A DNA stretch of 64,000 nucleotides, taken from assembly GCF_050113715.1 (NCBI RefSeq), contig NZ_JBNJQR010000005.1:124001-188000 (forward strand), in the 5' to 3' direction. The notes under the pieces were generated by a model that saw only the letters and a program-made list of their open reading frames with translations, was not told the origin of the DNA and ran no database searches. Source of the stretch: Brevibacillus_H ginsengisoli. GTDB lineage: Bacteria > Bacillota > Bacilli > Brevibacillales > Brevibacillaceae. The position numbers and the translations under genes are program-made. Below are positions 8,312 through 17,100 of this stretch, one piece after another (position 1 is the stretch's first letter; each line of letters starts with the position of its first letter).

Positions 8312-9178
8312 TTATCGGAAGTTTTCTACATGCTCCCTCAGAAAAGCGTCTAACGTGCGGGGATCTCTACCGAGCAAGCGTTTTACAGTATCCGTTGGTT
8401 TTTCGGGTACTTTCGTTGACATAGTTTGGATTTCCATTACGTGATTGGCAAGCCAAGGTGGCATGTGCTCATGCTCAATCAGATTGCGAACGAGTAATTC
8501 TGGCGCTAGATCGATGTAGCGTATGGGTCGCTCGAGCAGGGCGGATAGCTTGCTTGCAATCTCGGGATAGCTAAAAGTCTCTGAACCGGTAAGCGTATAG
8601 ATTTGTCCTGCCACCTCTCGATTGGTCAGAACCTCTGCGGCCACATCCGCGATATCGCGACAGTCAATGAAGTTGCATGGAGAATTGCCCATGGAGCCGA
8701 AAAAAACATCTTGTGTGGTGATGGTTGGCACAAGGCGCAGCAAGTTTTGCATGAACGCATAAGGGCGCAATATCGTGTGAGTGAGACCGGACTCGCGCAG
8801 ATTTTTCTCGATTTCGTGATGCCAGCCCGCCACTGCTACTGGGGAACTTTTCTCAAAGGCAGGACTGGAAATCTTCACGATATGCTCGATTCCAGCTTCG
8901 GCGGCAGTGTGAATGATCGAAGTCTCCAATTCGATCTGTCTTGGGCTGTTGGACATGGCAAGAAAGAGCTGGCTTGCTCCTGTAAACGCGCGGCGCAGCG
9001 AATCGGGGTCGGAAGCATCAGCGGCTGCGACCTCGATAGTCGACTGGCTTCCATTTCCCAACTGAATTCGCAATTTCTCAGGCTCTCTGCTCAGTGCTCG
9101 AGCGGGGACGCCAAGATCAGCCAAGCGGTTCGTAAGGGCACGGCCAATTGTACCTGTTGCTCCAATGATTACAATCAT
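8312..9178 (-). CDS. NmrA-like NAD(P)-binding protein (atypical SDR)
   Basis: This 288-residue protein opens with the nucleotide-binding motif MIVIIGATGTIG (GxxGxxG) and has an arginine-rich segment after the second strand (ALSREPEKL), typical of NADP-preferring NmrA-like proteins. Family members act either as quinone reductases or as redox sensors without catalysis; no Tyr-Lys SDR pair stands out. Its ATG overlaps the stop of the membrane-protein gene at 9175-9699 by 4 bp, so the two are translationally coupled. The MarR gene and putative MarR sites upstream suggest regulation by an aromatic or oxidant signal, which is inference. Confidence 0.85.
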   Translation of the reverse strand: MIVIIGATGTIGRALTNRLADLGVPARALSREPEKLRIQLGNGSQSTIEVAAADASDPDSLRRAFTGASQLFLAMSNSPRQIELETSIIHTAAEAGIEHIVKISSPAFEKSSPVAVAGWHHEIEKNLRESGLTHTILRPYAFMQNLLRLVPTITTQDVFFGSMGNSPCNFIDCRDIADVAAEVLTNREVAGQIYTLTGSETFSYPEIASKLSALLERPIRYIDLAPELLVRNLIEHEHMPPWLANHVMEIQTMSTKVPEKPTDTVKRLLGRDPRTLDAFLREHVENFR

Positions 9179-9699
9179 TTAGTATCTCCTCCGTTGAATG
9201 GGAATTTGGTTGTGACAGTTTGACGCCAATGCCATGTCACCATGGTGCAGGCGATGGTTGCCGATAACGGAAAGTCGGTCCAGACACGATCCACCCATGA
9301 CAAGTGATGGGCTGGATCGATGATGTCTACTAAACCGGATGTCATCCATGCGGCGAGTAGGCCCAACAACACTCCAGCCAATGCGAACATGCCGACCACA
9401 ACCAGGTGAGGTGTAGCGATGAGCCACCTTTTGCGTCTTCCTCGGCTACGAAGCCATAGGCCAAGCATCCAGGCCACCAAGGCAGATGAGCCCCCGATTG
9501 TGGTTAAAGCCGCGATTTGAAGATTCCTGTCAGCAGTAATCAACCCGCCGATACCTGCCATAATCGCAGGGGAGACATAGGACATTACAACCTCAGGCCA
9601 TAGCACAAAAGTCTTTGCGCTAGAACCAGCAGCATTGATGACGAAAACTCTTTCGGTCTTATTTGGGTATTTCATAGGGTTATGTACGGCTCCTTTCAT
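9175..9699 (-). CDS. Four-helix membrane protein of unknown function
   Basis: 174 residues with four clear hydrophobic helices and an Arg/Lys-rich loop (WLRSRGRRKRW). I do not recognise the family. A weak AAGGA sequence precedes the ATG at 9699, and an in-frame ATG eight codons later is the alternative start. It is the first gene of a two-gene unit with the NmrA-like protein (4-bp overlap). It lies downstream of the marR gene in the same direction but behind a terminator. A palindromic site sharing a 10-mer with the marR promoter lies just upstream. Confidence 0.65.
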   Translation of the reverse strand: MKGAVHNPMKYPNKTERVFVINAAGSSAKTFVLWPEVVMSYVSPAIMAGIGGLITADRNLQIAALTTIGGSSALVAWMLGLWLRSRGRRKRWLIATPHLVVVGMFALAGVLLGLLAAWMTSGLVDIIDPAHHLSWVDRVWTDFPLSATIACTMVTWHWRQTVTTKFPFNGGDTK

Positions 9700-9734
9700 T
9701 TTCCTTGGCTCAGTATTTGTTAGCTCGATGAATG

Positions 9735-9751
9735 GTTAGGAAGCTAACTAT
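9735..9751. promoter_or_regulatory. Putative MarR operator of the NmrA operon
   Basis: GTTAGGAAGCTAAC is a 14-bp palindrome, and a further GTTAGCT half-site lies at 9719. The 10-mer AGCTAACTAT at 9742-9751 recurs exactly at 10364-10373 inside the marR promoter, suggesting the same protein binds both. Confidence 0.55.
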
Positions 9752-9760
9752 ATAGGAGTG

Positions 9761-9795
9761 AAAATGGGCTAGCTTGACTAGCCCGTTTTCGCTTT
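9761..9795 (-). terminator. Intrinsic terminator of the marR gene
   Basis: On the minus strand GGGCTAG and CTAGCCC form a stem around a 5-base loop, followed by ATTTTC. It begins a few bases after the marR stop and separates marR from the membrane-protein operon. Confidence 0.75.
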
Positions 9796-9800
9796 ACTGA

Positions 9801-10349
9801 TTATTCCTTTGGGTCAACTGCTTCATCCGTAAGTGCTGAGATGCCTTGTGTCACTCGGTCAAGCAGGTCAAGAAATACGCTGCGCTCCTCGATGCTGAGC
9901 AAGCCGACCATCGCTTCTAACCGAGCAAAATGCTCAGGTGCCATTTCACGGAGCTTCTTTCTTCCTTCATCCGTCAAAATAACGGATTTCTGACGGCCAT
10001 CGACTGAGCTTGATCGTCGGGATACCAGACCATCTCGCTCAAGAGTGTCGATAAGCCCGGTCACTGTCGCGCGTGTAACACCTAGATGCTCCGCTAATTG
10101 CGAAGGCAGCTCTTCACCTTCATTGTCTTCCAGGTCTGCCAGTAAACGATATCTGCCTGTCGATAAACCAAATCGGGAGAAATGAATCTCCGCAGCTTGT
10201 CCAAGCAGGGCTCCTGCGGCCATTAACCTGGAAGCGACAAGGATAGCCTGTGCGTCTACATCCAGATTATAGCGTTCGATCTGACGCTTGGATTGTACCA
10301 GCGAGGGAATAGAATTCAGGTCATTGGTTCGTTTTGTATCGTTCGTCAT
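9801..10349 (-). CDS. MarR-family transcriptional regulator
   Basis: 182 residues with a winged HTH: LGVTRATVTGLIDTLERDGL as recognition region, followed by the wing RRSSSVDGRQKSVILTDEG, both diagnostic of MarR. The N-terminal extension of about 40 residues is somewhat long for the family. A promoter reading TTGACT, 17 bp, CATACT on the minus strand places transcription start at or next to the ATG at 10349, with no ribosome site in front, so the mRNA may be leaderless. The putative operator lies inside that promoter. Likely targets are itself and the membrane protein/NmrA operon downstream. Confidence 0.9.
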   Translation of the reverse strand: MTNDTKRTNDLNSIPSLVQSKRQIERYNLDVDAQAILVASRLMAAGALLGQAAEIHFSRFGLSTGRYRLLADLEDNEGEELPSQLAEHLGVTRATVTGLIDTLERDGLVSRRSSSVDGRQKSVILTDEGRKKLREMAPEHFARLEAMVGLLSIEERSVFLDLLDRVTQGISALTDEAVDPKE

Positions 10350-10353
10350 GGAT

Positions 10354-10384
10354 ATAGTATGGCAGCTAACTATTTTTAAGTCAA
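10354..10384 (-). promoter_or_regulatory. marR promoter with embedded operator
   Basis: On the minus strand the -35 box TTGACT (10379-10384) is 17 bp from CATACT (10356-10361). The dyad ATAGT..10 bp..ACTAT at 10354-10373 covers the -10 and spacer, so a bound MarR dimer would block polymerase. It shares AGCTAACTAT with the site at 9742. Confidence 0.6.
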
Positions 10385-10404
10385 TACATTTTTTAGTAAA
10401 AGCT

Positions 10405-11343
10405 TCATGATCCCAGCAATAAATGCTGACAGAACCATTGGACGGCTGCTGAACTGGATTGTTTAAAATTTTTCACATACGGGTCAAAGTGTCCGCCAGG
10501 CAGCATGACTAATCTTTTGGGCTGCAACGCATTTTCATAAGCGACGAGGGCGAGATCAGTCGGTGTCACATAATCCTTTTCCCCAACGATCATGAGTAAT
10601 GGTGTTGGACTAATTCTTGAAACGTAGATTCCAGGCTCGTAGGCCCTTGAGAATTCTACAGAACGTAACGTCACTTCATTGCGCCATCCAGGAGCCAGTT
10701 TGCCGCCTTCGGAATACCATTCTATCGCATCGGGTATTTTGTAAACCGCATTTACACCCGCATTTTCCGGAATGACAGCAAGCATTTCGGGATTCGCGCC
10801 TTGCATGCGACGGACACGCTCTTCCGCAAAAGAATGCAACAATTGATCAACTGCCTCCCCGGGTACACGACGCAGAGCGCTTTGATAGCCGCTTATCGTA
10901 GGCACTTGAGAAACCACACATTTCACGCGTCTGTCTGTCGCACCCAAAACCAAAACATGACCACCGCTGTAGCTTGATCCCCACACGCCAATTCGGTGTT
11001 GATCTACTTCCGGCAACATCCCAGCGTAAGTAATCGCATGGCGATAGTCTTCGATTTGTTGCCAAGGGTTAATTTCTTGACGTGGGGTGCCATCGCTTGC
11101 GCCAAAACCATGGTAATCGAAAACCAATGCGGCAAGACCAGCTTTGGCAAAGGCTTCCGCATATCGGTCAAGATACATTTCTTTTACAGCAGAATATCCA
11201 TGCGCCATGACAATAGCAGGGACTTGTTGGCCATTGGACTCGGGTAAATAGAGCCACCCCCGAAGTATGTTGCCATCCGCATTGAATTCAATATCTGTTC
11301 GAGTGAAATTCTTTGCTTGAGTTTCTATTGTCTTTTCTTGCAT
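10405..11343 (-). CDS. Alpha/beta hydrolase (dienelactone hydrolase/esterase type)
   Basis: 312 residues. The oxyanion motif AIVMAHGYSAVKE and nucleophile elbow GVWGSSYSGGH (Ser in GSSYSG) are clear; a late Asp in VGEKDYVTP and His in LPGGHFDPY complete the triad. This pattern fits cytoplasmic serine esterases or hydrolases related to dienelactone hydrolase and acetyl-xylan esterase. The substrate is unknown. There is no signal peptide. The ribosome site AGAAGGATGG is adequate. It is transcribed divergently from the XRE/MmyB-type regulator at 11556, which is the likely controller. Confidence 0.85.
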   Translation of the reverse strand: MQEKTIETQAKNFTRTDIEFNADGNILRGWLYLPESNGQQVPAIVMAHGYSAVKEMYLDRYAEAFAKAGLAALVFDYHGFGASDGTPRQEINPWQQIEDYRHAITYAGMLPEVDQHRIGVWGSSYSGGHVLVLGATDRRVKCVVSQVPTISGYQSALRRVPGEAVDQLLHSFAEERVRRMQGANPEMLAVIPENAGVNAVYKIPDAIEWYSEGGKLAPGWRNEVTLRSVEFSRAYEPGIYVSRISPTPLLMIVGEKDYVTPTDLALVAYENALQPKRLVMLPGGHFDPYVKNFKQSSSAAVQWFCQHLLLGS

Positions 11344-11555
11344 TGTTTATCCATCCTTCTCAAAAGATTGATTGCTCGAGCTTGAGCTCCATTCAGCCTT
11401 CCATTGAAATCTTTCATTCGCTCGACCAGGAGCATGAATAATGTACAATGGGAATAGAAGGCTAGCTAGAGAAGGCGTTATCCTGGGATGTTTACTCCTA
11501 GGCTAATCGCCACTTATGGAAAATACAGTTGCTTTGTATAAACATGGAGGCTTAC

Positions 11556-12389
11556 ATGAAAAATCCCGATATGGCCCGCTACAAGGAATTGGGGGAGTTT
11601 CTCAAAACAAGACGCGCCCGACTTCTCCCTGAACAGCTTGGATTACCCTCGGGAGGTCGGCGACGAACAACAGGTTTGAGACGGGAAGAAGTAGCCCAAC
11701 TGGCCGGGGTTAGCGTAGATTGGTACACCAGGCTGGAGCAGGGGCGTGCGATACAGGTATCATCCAATTTGTTGGGGGAATTGGGTAGGGTACTGCAAAT
11801 GAGCAGCAGCGAGAAAAGACATTTGTTCCTCCTAGCTAGGCAGCAAATGCCGTTTGAACCGATAGAGGAGCAGGGGCGAGTAAGTCCTGCCCTGCAGCGA
11901 TTTCTTGACTATCAGGATCCCAACCCGGCCTATGTGACGAATCTCAAATGGGATTTTGTCGCCTGGAATCAGGCTGCGTGCAAGGTTTTTGGGGATTATG
12001 AAGCGATGTCGGAGCTAGAGCGCAATTCCATATGGCGGGCGTTTACGTCATCGTATATGAAAAACCTCCTGAAGGGTGATTGGGAAAAACACGCTCAAAG
12101 ACGTCTAGCCCAGTTTCGCGCAGGTTACGGAAGGTATATCGATGATCCATGGTGGTCGGAAATGATCGATAGACTAGCGAACGAGAGCGAAGAGTTTCGA
12201 AAATGGTGGCTGCGACACGATGTCTTGGATACCCCGGAAGGAAGAAAGATCCTTCATCATCCCCAAGTAGGGGAACTGATTCTTGGGTTTCTCTCCTTTC
12301 AGGTTAGTGACGCACCGGATTTAATCGTCACCGTGCATATGGCAGAAACCGAGGAAACGTTGAAGAAGCTATGGGAATTGGTTGAATGA
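11556..12389 (+). CDS. XRE-family regulator with MmyB-like ligand-binding domain
   Basis: 277 residues. The N-terminus has an XRE HTH preceded by an Arg-rich stretch (RRRTTGLRREEVAQLAGVS, then WYTRLEQGRAI), a signature of the MmyB-type branch. The C-terminal domain (YVTNLKWDFVAWNQAACKVF) matches the MmyB-like ligand-binding domain, which has been linked to fatty-acid-like ligands. GGAGG 5 bp before the ATG at 11556 sets the start; two more upstream ATGs overlap or precede that site. It is divergent from the alpha/beta hydrolase, a common pairing in which the XRE protein controls the enzyme. Confidence 0.9.
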   Translation: MKNPDMARYKELGEFLKTRRARLLPEQLGLPSGGRRRTTGLRREEVAQLAGVSVDWYTRLEQGRAIQVSSNLLGELGRVLQMSSSEKRHLFLLARQQMPFEPIEEQGRVSPALQRFLDYQDPNPAYVTNLKWDFVAWNQAACKVFGDYEAMSELERNSIWRAFTSSYMKNLLKGDWEKHAQRRLAQFRAGYGRYIDDPWWSEMIDRLANESEEFRKWWLRHDVLDTPEGRKILHHPQVGELILGFLSFQVSDAPDLIVTVHMAETEETLKKLWELVE

Positions 12390-12421
12390 TTCAGAGAAAG
12401 TTATAGAAGAGCAAACCGAGC

Positions 12422-12459
12422 GCCGGTTACACCCATTTGTGAGGTGATAGCCGGCTTTT
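12422..12459 (+). terminator. Probable terminator after the XRE regulator
   Basis: GCCGG and CCGGC with adjoining imperfect pairing (ACACC with GGTG) form a hairpin followed by TTTTCT. Confidence 0.6.
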
Positions 12460-12525
12460 CTCATGTATGCGCCGTTAAAAAATGGATAAAAAAAGAGTGC
12501 TTACCTTGGAAAAATCTGATATTTT

Positions 12526-12560
12526 GAATTCAAACACAGTTTTAAACAGTGTTTGAATTC
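12526..12560. promoter_or_regulatory. Long palindrome upstream of tetR (operator or terminator)
   Basis: GAATTCAAACAC and GTGTTTGAATTC form a perfect 12-bp inverted repeat around an 11-base centre that is itself nearly palindromic. A TTTTT tract follows, so it could act as a terminator. The CAAACAC/GTGTTTG dyad about 190 bp upstream of a tetR gene could equally be an operator. The data do not decide between the two. Confidence 0.45.
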
Positions 12561-12564
12561 TTTT

Positions 12565-12713
12565 TAGTAGAAAGGAATTTATATAAAATTCCCTTCTACA
12601 TAAGTAGTCGGCTAAAGACTCAACGTCCTGTTGAAACGCCGACATTAGCACGTCCTGTGCGTCACAACTAAGGCTTCGCCTGCGCCAGAGGCTTGGCGAC
12701 AGCCAAGTTTTCT
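12565..12713. repeat. Dispersed structured intergenic repeat, long copy
   Basis: The element begins with a hairpin (GTAGAA and GGAATTT pairing with AAATTCC and TTCTAC). It continues with hairpins whose loops both read GTCCT (CAACGTCCTGTTG, GCACGTCCTGTGC). It ends with AGAGGCTTGGC, a short loop, GCCAAG and TTTTCT, terminator-like. The beginning and end recur at 57459-57546 without the middle part. No coding potential is seen. Confidence 0.6.
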
Positions 12714-12741
12714 AATCAACGCAAATAGAAGGAGGGCTTGC

Positions 12742-13332
12742 ATGAATCAACTGGATAAAAATAGCGTAACAAAAGAGAAAATCTTGCAAACAACGCTGGA
12801 TCTGGTGAAGAAGGAAGGTTTTGAGAGCGTCACGGTGCGGAAGATCGCAGCCCAATCTGGCACCAATGTTTCTTTGGTGAATTACTATTTTGGTTCGAAA
12901 GATAGGCTGATCAGTGAGACTATCAACGTTTTGTTGAGCAGCTTTCAAAGCACGTTTGAGATTCTAGAGGATCAGACGAAGTCACCTAAGGAACGACTGA
13001 AACAATTTCTAACAAACTACGTTGGCGTTGTCCAGCAATACCCTGAGCTCGTATCCAGAATCTTTGCGATTGGCGGCGCTGTATTCAGCTCTCAATATGA
13101 ATATGGTCAATTTCTTAAGACCATCGGGTTTGATAAGATTCAATCGGTCATGAAGGAAATTACCAAAGAAGAGAATCCGGACATCCTGATGCTGATGATC
13201 ATGCAGCTATTCGGTGCCATCATTCTTCCCGCGTTGCTCAAACCAATTTTGGCTACAGGAGCTGAAATAGAGGTAGCTCCATTAGAACAGCAAATCGACC
13301 TGTTATTTGCGCGCTATTTTTACGAAACGTAA
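12742..13332 (+). CDS. TetR/AcrR-family regulator
   Basis: 196 residues with an N-terminal TetR HTH (VRKIAAQSGTNVSLVNYYFG, then SKDRLISETI). The C-terminal helical half is of the usual length. GAAGGAGGG lies 8 bp before the ATG. It is followed after 19 bp by a gene for an HXXEE-domain membrane protein, very likely co-transcribed and the regulated partner. The region upstream holds a structured repeat and a long palindrome. The ligand is unknown. Confidence 0.9.
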   Translation: MNQLDKNSVTKEKILQTTLDLVKKEGFESVTVRKIAAQSGTNVSLVNYYFGSKDRLISETINVLLSSFQSTFEILEDQTKSPKERLKQFLTNYVGVVQQYPELVSRIFAIGGAVFSSQYEYGQFLKTIGFDKIQSVMKEITKEENPDILMLMIMQLFGAIILPALLKPILATGAEIEVAPLEQQIDLLFARYFYET

Positions 13333-13351
13333 GAAATAGGGGGAGAATCGT

Positions 13352-13981
13352 ATGAACTTTTTGCGAAAATATTGGCAGGATCTCGGGCTTTTAGTTGCGG
13401 TAGGTATTGGTGTTTATTTGTACGTGGAGTGGGGGGCGATCTCAGAGATCAGACGCCTGTTATGGCTAAGCTTCATCGCCATATTGGTTCATCAATTTGA
13501 AGAATATCGCTGGCCAGGTTATTTTGGCGGGTTGTTCAATGGGCTCATCTTCAACAGCAAACATCCGGAACGATACCCGTTGAATACGCAATCTGCCATG
13601 ATCATCAATCTGGTCATTGCCTATTTGTTTTATTTGCTCCCCGTTTTCTTTCCAGCGGTCATATGGCTGGGCTTAGCTCCTATTTTCATGGGCTTCTTCC
13701 AATTTTTCTGGCATGGAATTTTTGCCAACCGTAAAGCGAAAACCATTTACAATCCGGGCTTGTTCGCTGTTGTGTTTCTTCATCTGCCGATTGGGGGATG
13801 GTATATCAATCGCATCGTTTCGCTGGGTCTTGTGACAACCATGGATTGGATACTAGGAACCATCTATTTTATCGTTGCGGTCTACATTCTGATTGTGAAG
13901 GGCAATATGTGGTTAAAAGATAAAAACTCTCGTTATGCTTTTTCACGTCAACAGTTAGGGCCGTATGCCCCCAAAGCATGA
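13352..13981 (+). CDS. HXXEE-domain integral membrane protein
   Basis: 209 residues with about six membrane helices. The motif HQFEEYRWPGYFGG contains HxxEE, the defining feature of the HXXEE domain family; further conserved-looking histidines lie in FFWHGIF and VFLHLPIGG within helices. The family has no established function; the histidine/glutamate set suggests a metal site in the membrane. It is the second gene of a two-gene unit after the tetR gene, with GGGGGAG at 13340 as ribosome site. A strong terminator follows at 14035. Confidence 0.8.
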   Translation: MNFLRKYWQDLGLLVAVGIGVYLYVEWGAISEIRRLLWLSFIAILVHQFEEYRWPGYFGGLFNGLIFNSKHPERYPLNTQSAMIINLVIAYLFYLLPVFFPAVIWLGLAPIFMGFFQFFWHGIFANRKAKTIYNPGLFAVVFLHLPIGGWYINRIVSLGLVTTMDWILGTIYFIVAVYILIVKGNMWLKDKNSRYAFSRQQLGPYAPKA

Positions 13982-14034
13982 TTTTTTCCTTTAGATAGAG
14001 GTAACCTGGAGCTCCCCATACAAATAAATACCCC

Positions 14035-14075
14035 AAAATCAAAACCACTGGTTAGACCGGTGGTTTTTGATTTTT
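14035..14075. terminator. Intrinsic terminator after the HXXEE gene
   Basis: AAATCAAAACCACTGG and CCGGTGGTTTTTGATTT form a long stem with a TTTTT end. The symmetry allows use from either strand. Confidence 0.85.
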
Positions 14076-14125
14076 ATCCGAGCAGTCCGATAACCAACAT
14101 CGTACAGATTCTAGCAGGTAAATAC

Positions 14126-14159
14126 TTGTGAGATTTTTGTGAGTATGAAATGCTAGATT
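14126..14159 (+). promoter_or_regulatory. Putative SARP-dependent promoter of the sensor-kinase operon
   Basis: TTGTGAG occurs at 14126 and again at 14137, exactly 11 bp apart, and the second heptamer ends 10 bp before a TAGATT hexamer at 14154. There is no good -35 box. Direct heptamer repeats with 11-bp period replacing the -35 are the known binding geometry of SARP activators, and the second gene of this operon encodes a SARP-type protein. Confidence 0.55.
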
Positions 14160-14197
14160 ATATAGTGAGTCGATTTAATTGGGAAGGGGAATAGTTT

Positions 14198-17100
14198 TTG
14201 AACCGTGCAGAGTACTTCAGGCTAATCGGATTTGGCTTGATTTTTTGTCTTTCCATTGTGATATTCACTTGGATATTCGCTCAGACGTTGCCGAATCGCG
14301 ATATGCCGGCTGCGAAGAGAGGAATCCTCGATATATCGGGATGGGATTTTAAGCAACAGGGAATCGTCAATCTGGATGGGGAATGGGAGTTTTATCAGGA
14401 CAAACTGCTTTCGCCCGCTGATTTTCGTGATAAAAATCTGGCTGGTGTCTCGTATTTATCTGTACCCGGAGCTTGGAATGGTAAAGTTGGCGCTAATGGT
14501 ATAAAGAGAAAAGGCTTTGGAACCTACCATCTCCGGATAAAGCTTCCGGATGGGCACGAATTATACGGAATCAAAACAGAGAGTATCCGTATGTCCCATC
14601 GGCTGTACATCAATGGAAAGCTGGCGGGAGAAAGCGGGCGTCCCTCAACTGATCCTGATACACACGAGCCAGGCAATACACCGTACACCGCTTTTTTTTA
14701 CGCAGATGGCAACCAAGCGGATATCGTGATTCAAGTGGCGAATTACATGTTTTTTACCGGGGGAATCGCCAATTCGATCCAATTCGGATTGGATAAGGAC
14801 ATTGTAAAGACGAATAGTATTAGGTTTGGGGCGGATATCGCCTTTGTCGTGACACTGGGGATTATGGCTGCGTACCATCTCAGCTTCTATTTCCTCCGAA
14901 TGCAGGAGAAAACTTATTTGCTCAGCGGATTGTATCTGCTTTCACTGGTTGTTTATCATTCGGATTACGGGGAGAAGGTACTATTGCAGCTAGTGCCTGC
15001 TATTCCTTTTACCATTGCCTACAAGTTGCAGGATTTTTCTTTGGTTCTCAGCATTGCGCTACTTGCTTTGCTATTCAGTTCCATTGACACAAGGATCATG
15101 ACGCGACGGTGGCTGATGGTGTTGCTTTGCCCGATTGTTCTTTACCTCGGAGCTATTCTCGTGTTGCCTTATTCGGTGTATACCGACGTGAAAGGGACCT
15201 TATTGCTTTATGGACAACTCTTCCATCTCTATATTTTCGGAAGAATGCTGTATCTCTCCAGCAAGTCACTAGGAGAGTCGTCCAATCGGAAAGAAATGAA
15301 GTTGCTATTTGGTGCGGGAGTTTCTTTGTCGATCAGCCTAATTGACGGAATTCTATATGCCCAGAGCCTGGTTTCATCCGATCTTGCGGGAAAAGTCGGC
15401 GTTCTATACTTCATCACCTTCATGAATATTCTGTTGGCTGTCCGATTTACGAATGCCTATGAGAAAACGGAAATTCTCTCGCATCAACTGATGATTTCCA
15501 ATCAACTCAAGGACGAATTTTTGACGAATACATCGCACGAGATGAAGACGCCGCTTCACGGTATTCTCAATATTACGTCTCACTTGCTGGAGGATGAGGA
15601 CAAAAACTTGTCATCCAGGCAAAAACAGAATTTGTGGCTGATCAAGGACACGTCTATTAAGCTGTCCATGCTGATTCACGATTTGATCGATGTCACACGC
15701 TTGAAGAATGGAGAGCTGCGCTTGCATTCCACGGTTGTCGATCTTAAGGTTTTGACGCAAATCGTGTTCGACGTGTTGCAATTTGAGATGCTTGGCAAGG
15801 ATGTGCAACTGGAAAATCAAGTCCCGCATGATATCTGGATTCATGCCGACGAGAATCGTCTGCGTCAAATCATGTACAATCTTATACATAACGCCATCAA
15901 GCATACGGACAAGGGCTCGATCAAGGTGATGGCGAGAGTGGTTCAGGGAAAAGTGTATATTACTGTTGAGGATACGGGAACAGGGATTTCCCACGACAAG
16001 CATACCGCGATTTTCGAGTACTTCGAGCAGTTGGAACAGCCGTTGCCGAAGGACGGATACACAGGAATGGGTGTCGGGCTGTATATTAGCCGGAAGTTGG
16101 TCGAACGGATGGGTGGAGAAATCTGGGTGGAACGTTCGGAGGTTGGAAAAGGCACGTGCATGATGTATACACTTCCACTCGCGGAGCCGACCTTGGCCTA
16201 TCAGGAAGCAGCTTCCACCGTTATAGAGGAACCTCGGGATATGAGTGATCCGGTTTCGCTCGATATTCTGGATCAACATGAGTATACGATCATGATTGTG
16301 GATGACGAGGCATCCAACATTCATATCTTACTGAACATTTTAAAAAGGCACCGCTATAATGTAATCACCGCATTTTCGGCAAAAGAAGCCATAGCCAAAA
16401 TCAAGGAGCGTCAGCAGGTTGATCTCGTCATTCTGGATGTCATGATGCCGGGAATATCAGGGATCGAGCTGTGTCAGCTGTTGCGTAGCCAGTATTCGAT
16501 TCTAGATCTGCCGATTCTGTTCGCCACTGTCAGGGACACCCCGCATGATATTGCGCTTGGCTATCGAGCTGGGGCGAATGATTATGTGACCAAGCCATTT
16601 GACGCCGAAACACTGATCGCCAGAGTTCAGACTTTGATCGCCATGAAGACCTCCATTCAAGAGGCCATTCGCAATGAACAGGCGTTCCATCAAGCCCAAA
16701 TCAAACCCCATTTCCTGTACAATGCGCTGAGCAGTGTCATTTCCTTCTGTTATACGGATGGAGAAAAAGCGGCCTATTTACTATCCATGCTTAGTCAGTA
16801 TTTACGCTACATTCTGGATATGGATCGCAACACGCTGTTCGTTCCGCTGTATCAGGAATTGGAGCTGATTCACGCCTATGTCGAGATTGAGAAGGCTCGC
16901 TTCGGAGATCGGTTTGATTATGTCTGTCATGTAGACGACAGTGTCTTTCAGAGAGAAATTCCTTCCTTATGCATTCAGCCGTTTGTCGAGAATGCGATCC
17001 GGCATGGATTGTTCGAGAAAGATGGGCTGGGCATCGTTACGCTTACCATTCTTGAAGGAGATCATTATTTGAAAGTGGTGATCGAAGACGATGGTGTCGG

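Noticed and set aside
8603..9223. 206-residue plus-strand ORF opposite the NmrA-like gene
   Set aside because: The minus-strand gene has a clear Rossmann motif and coupling to its neighbour, while this frame has no domain and no ribosome site.
15611..16324. 237-residue minus-strand ORF inside the sensor kinase gene
   Set aside because: It lies opposite a clear HATPase domain and has no recognisable motif or start signal.
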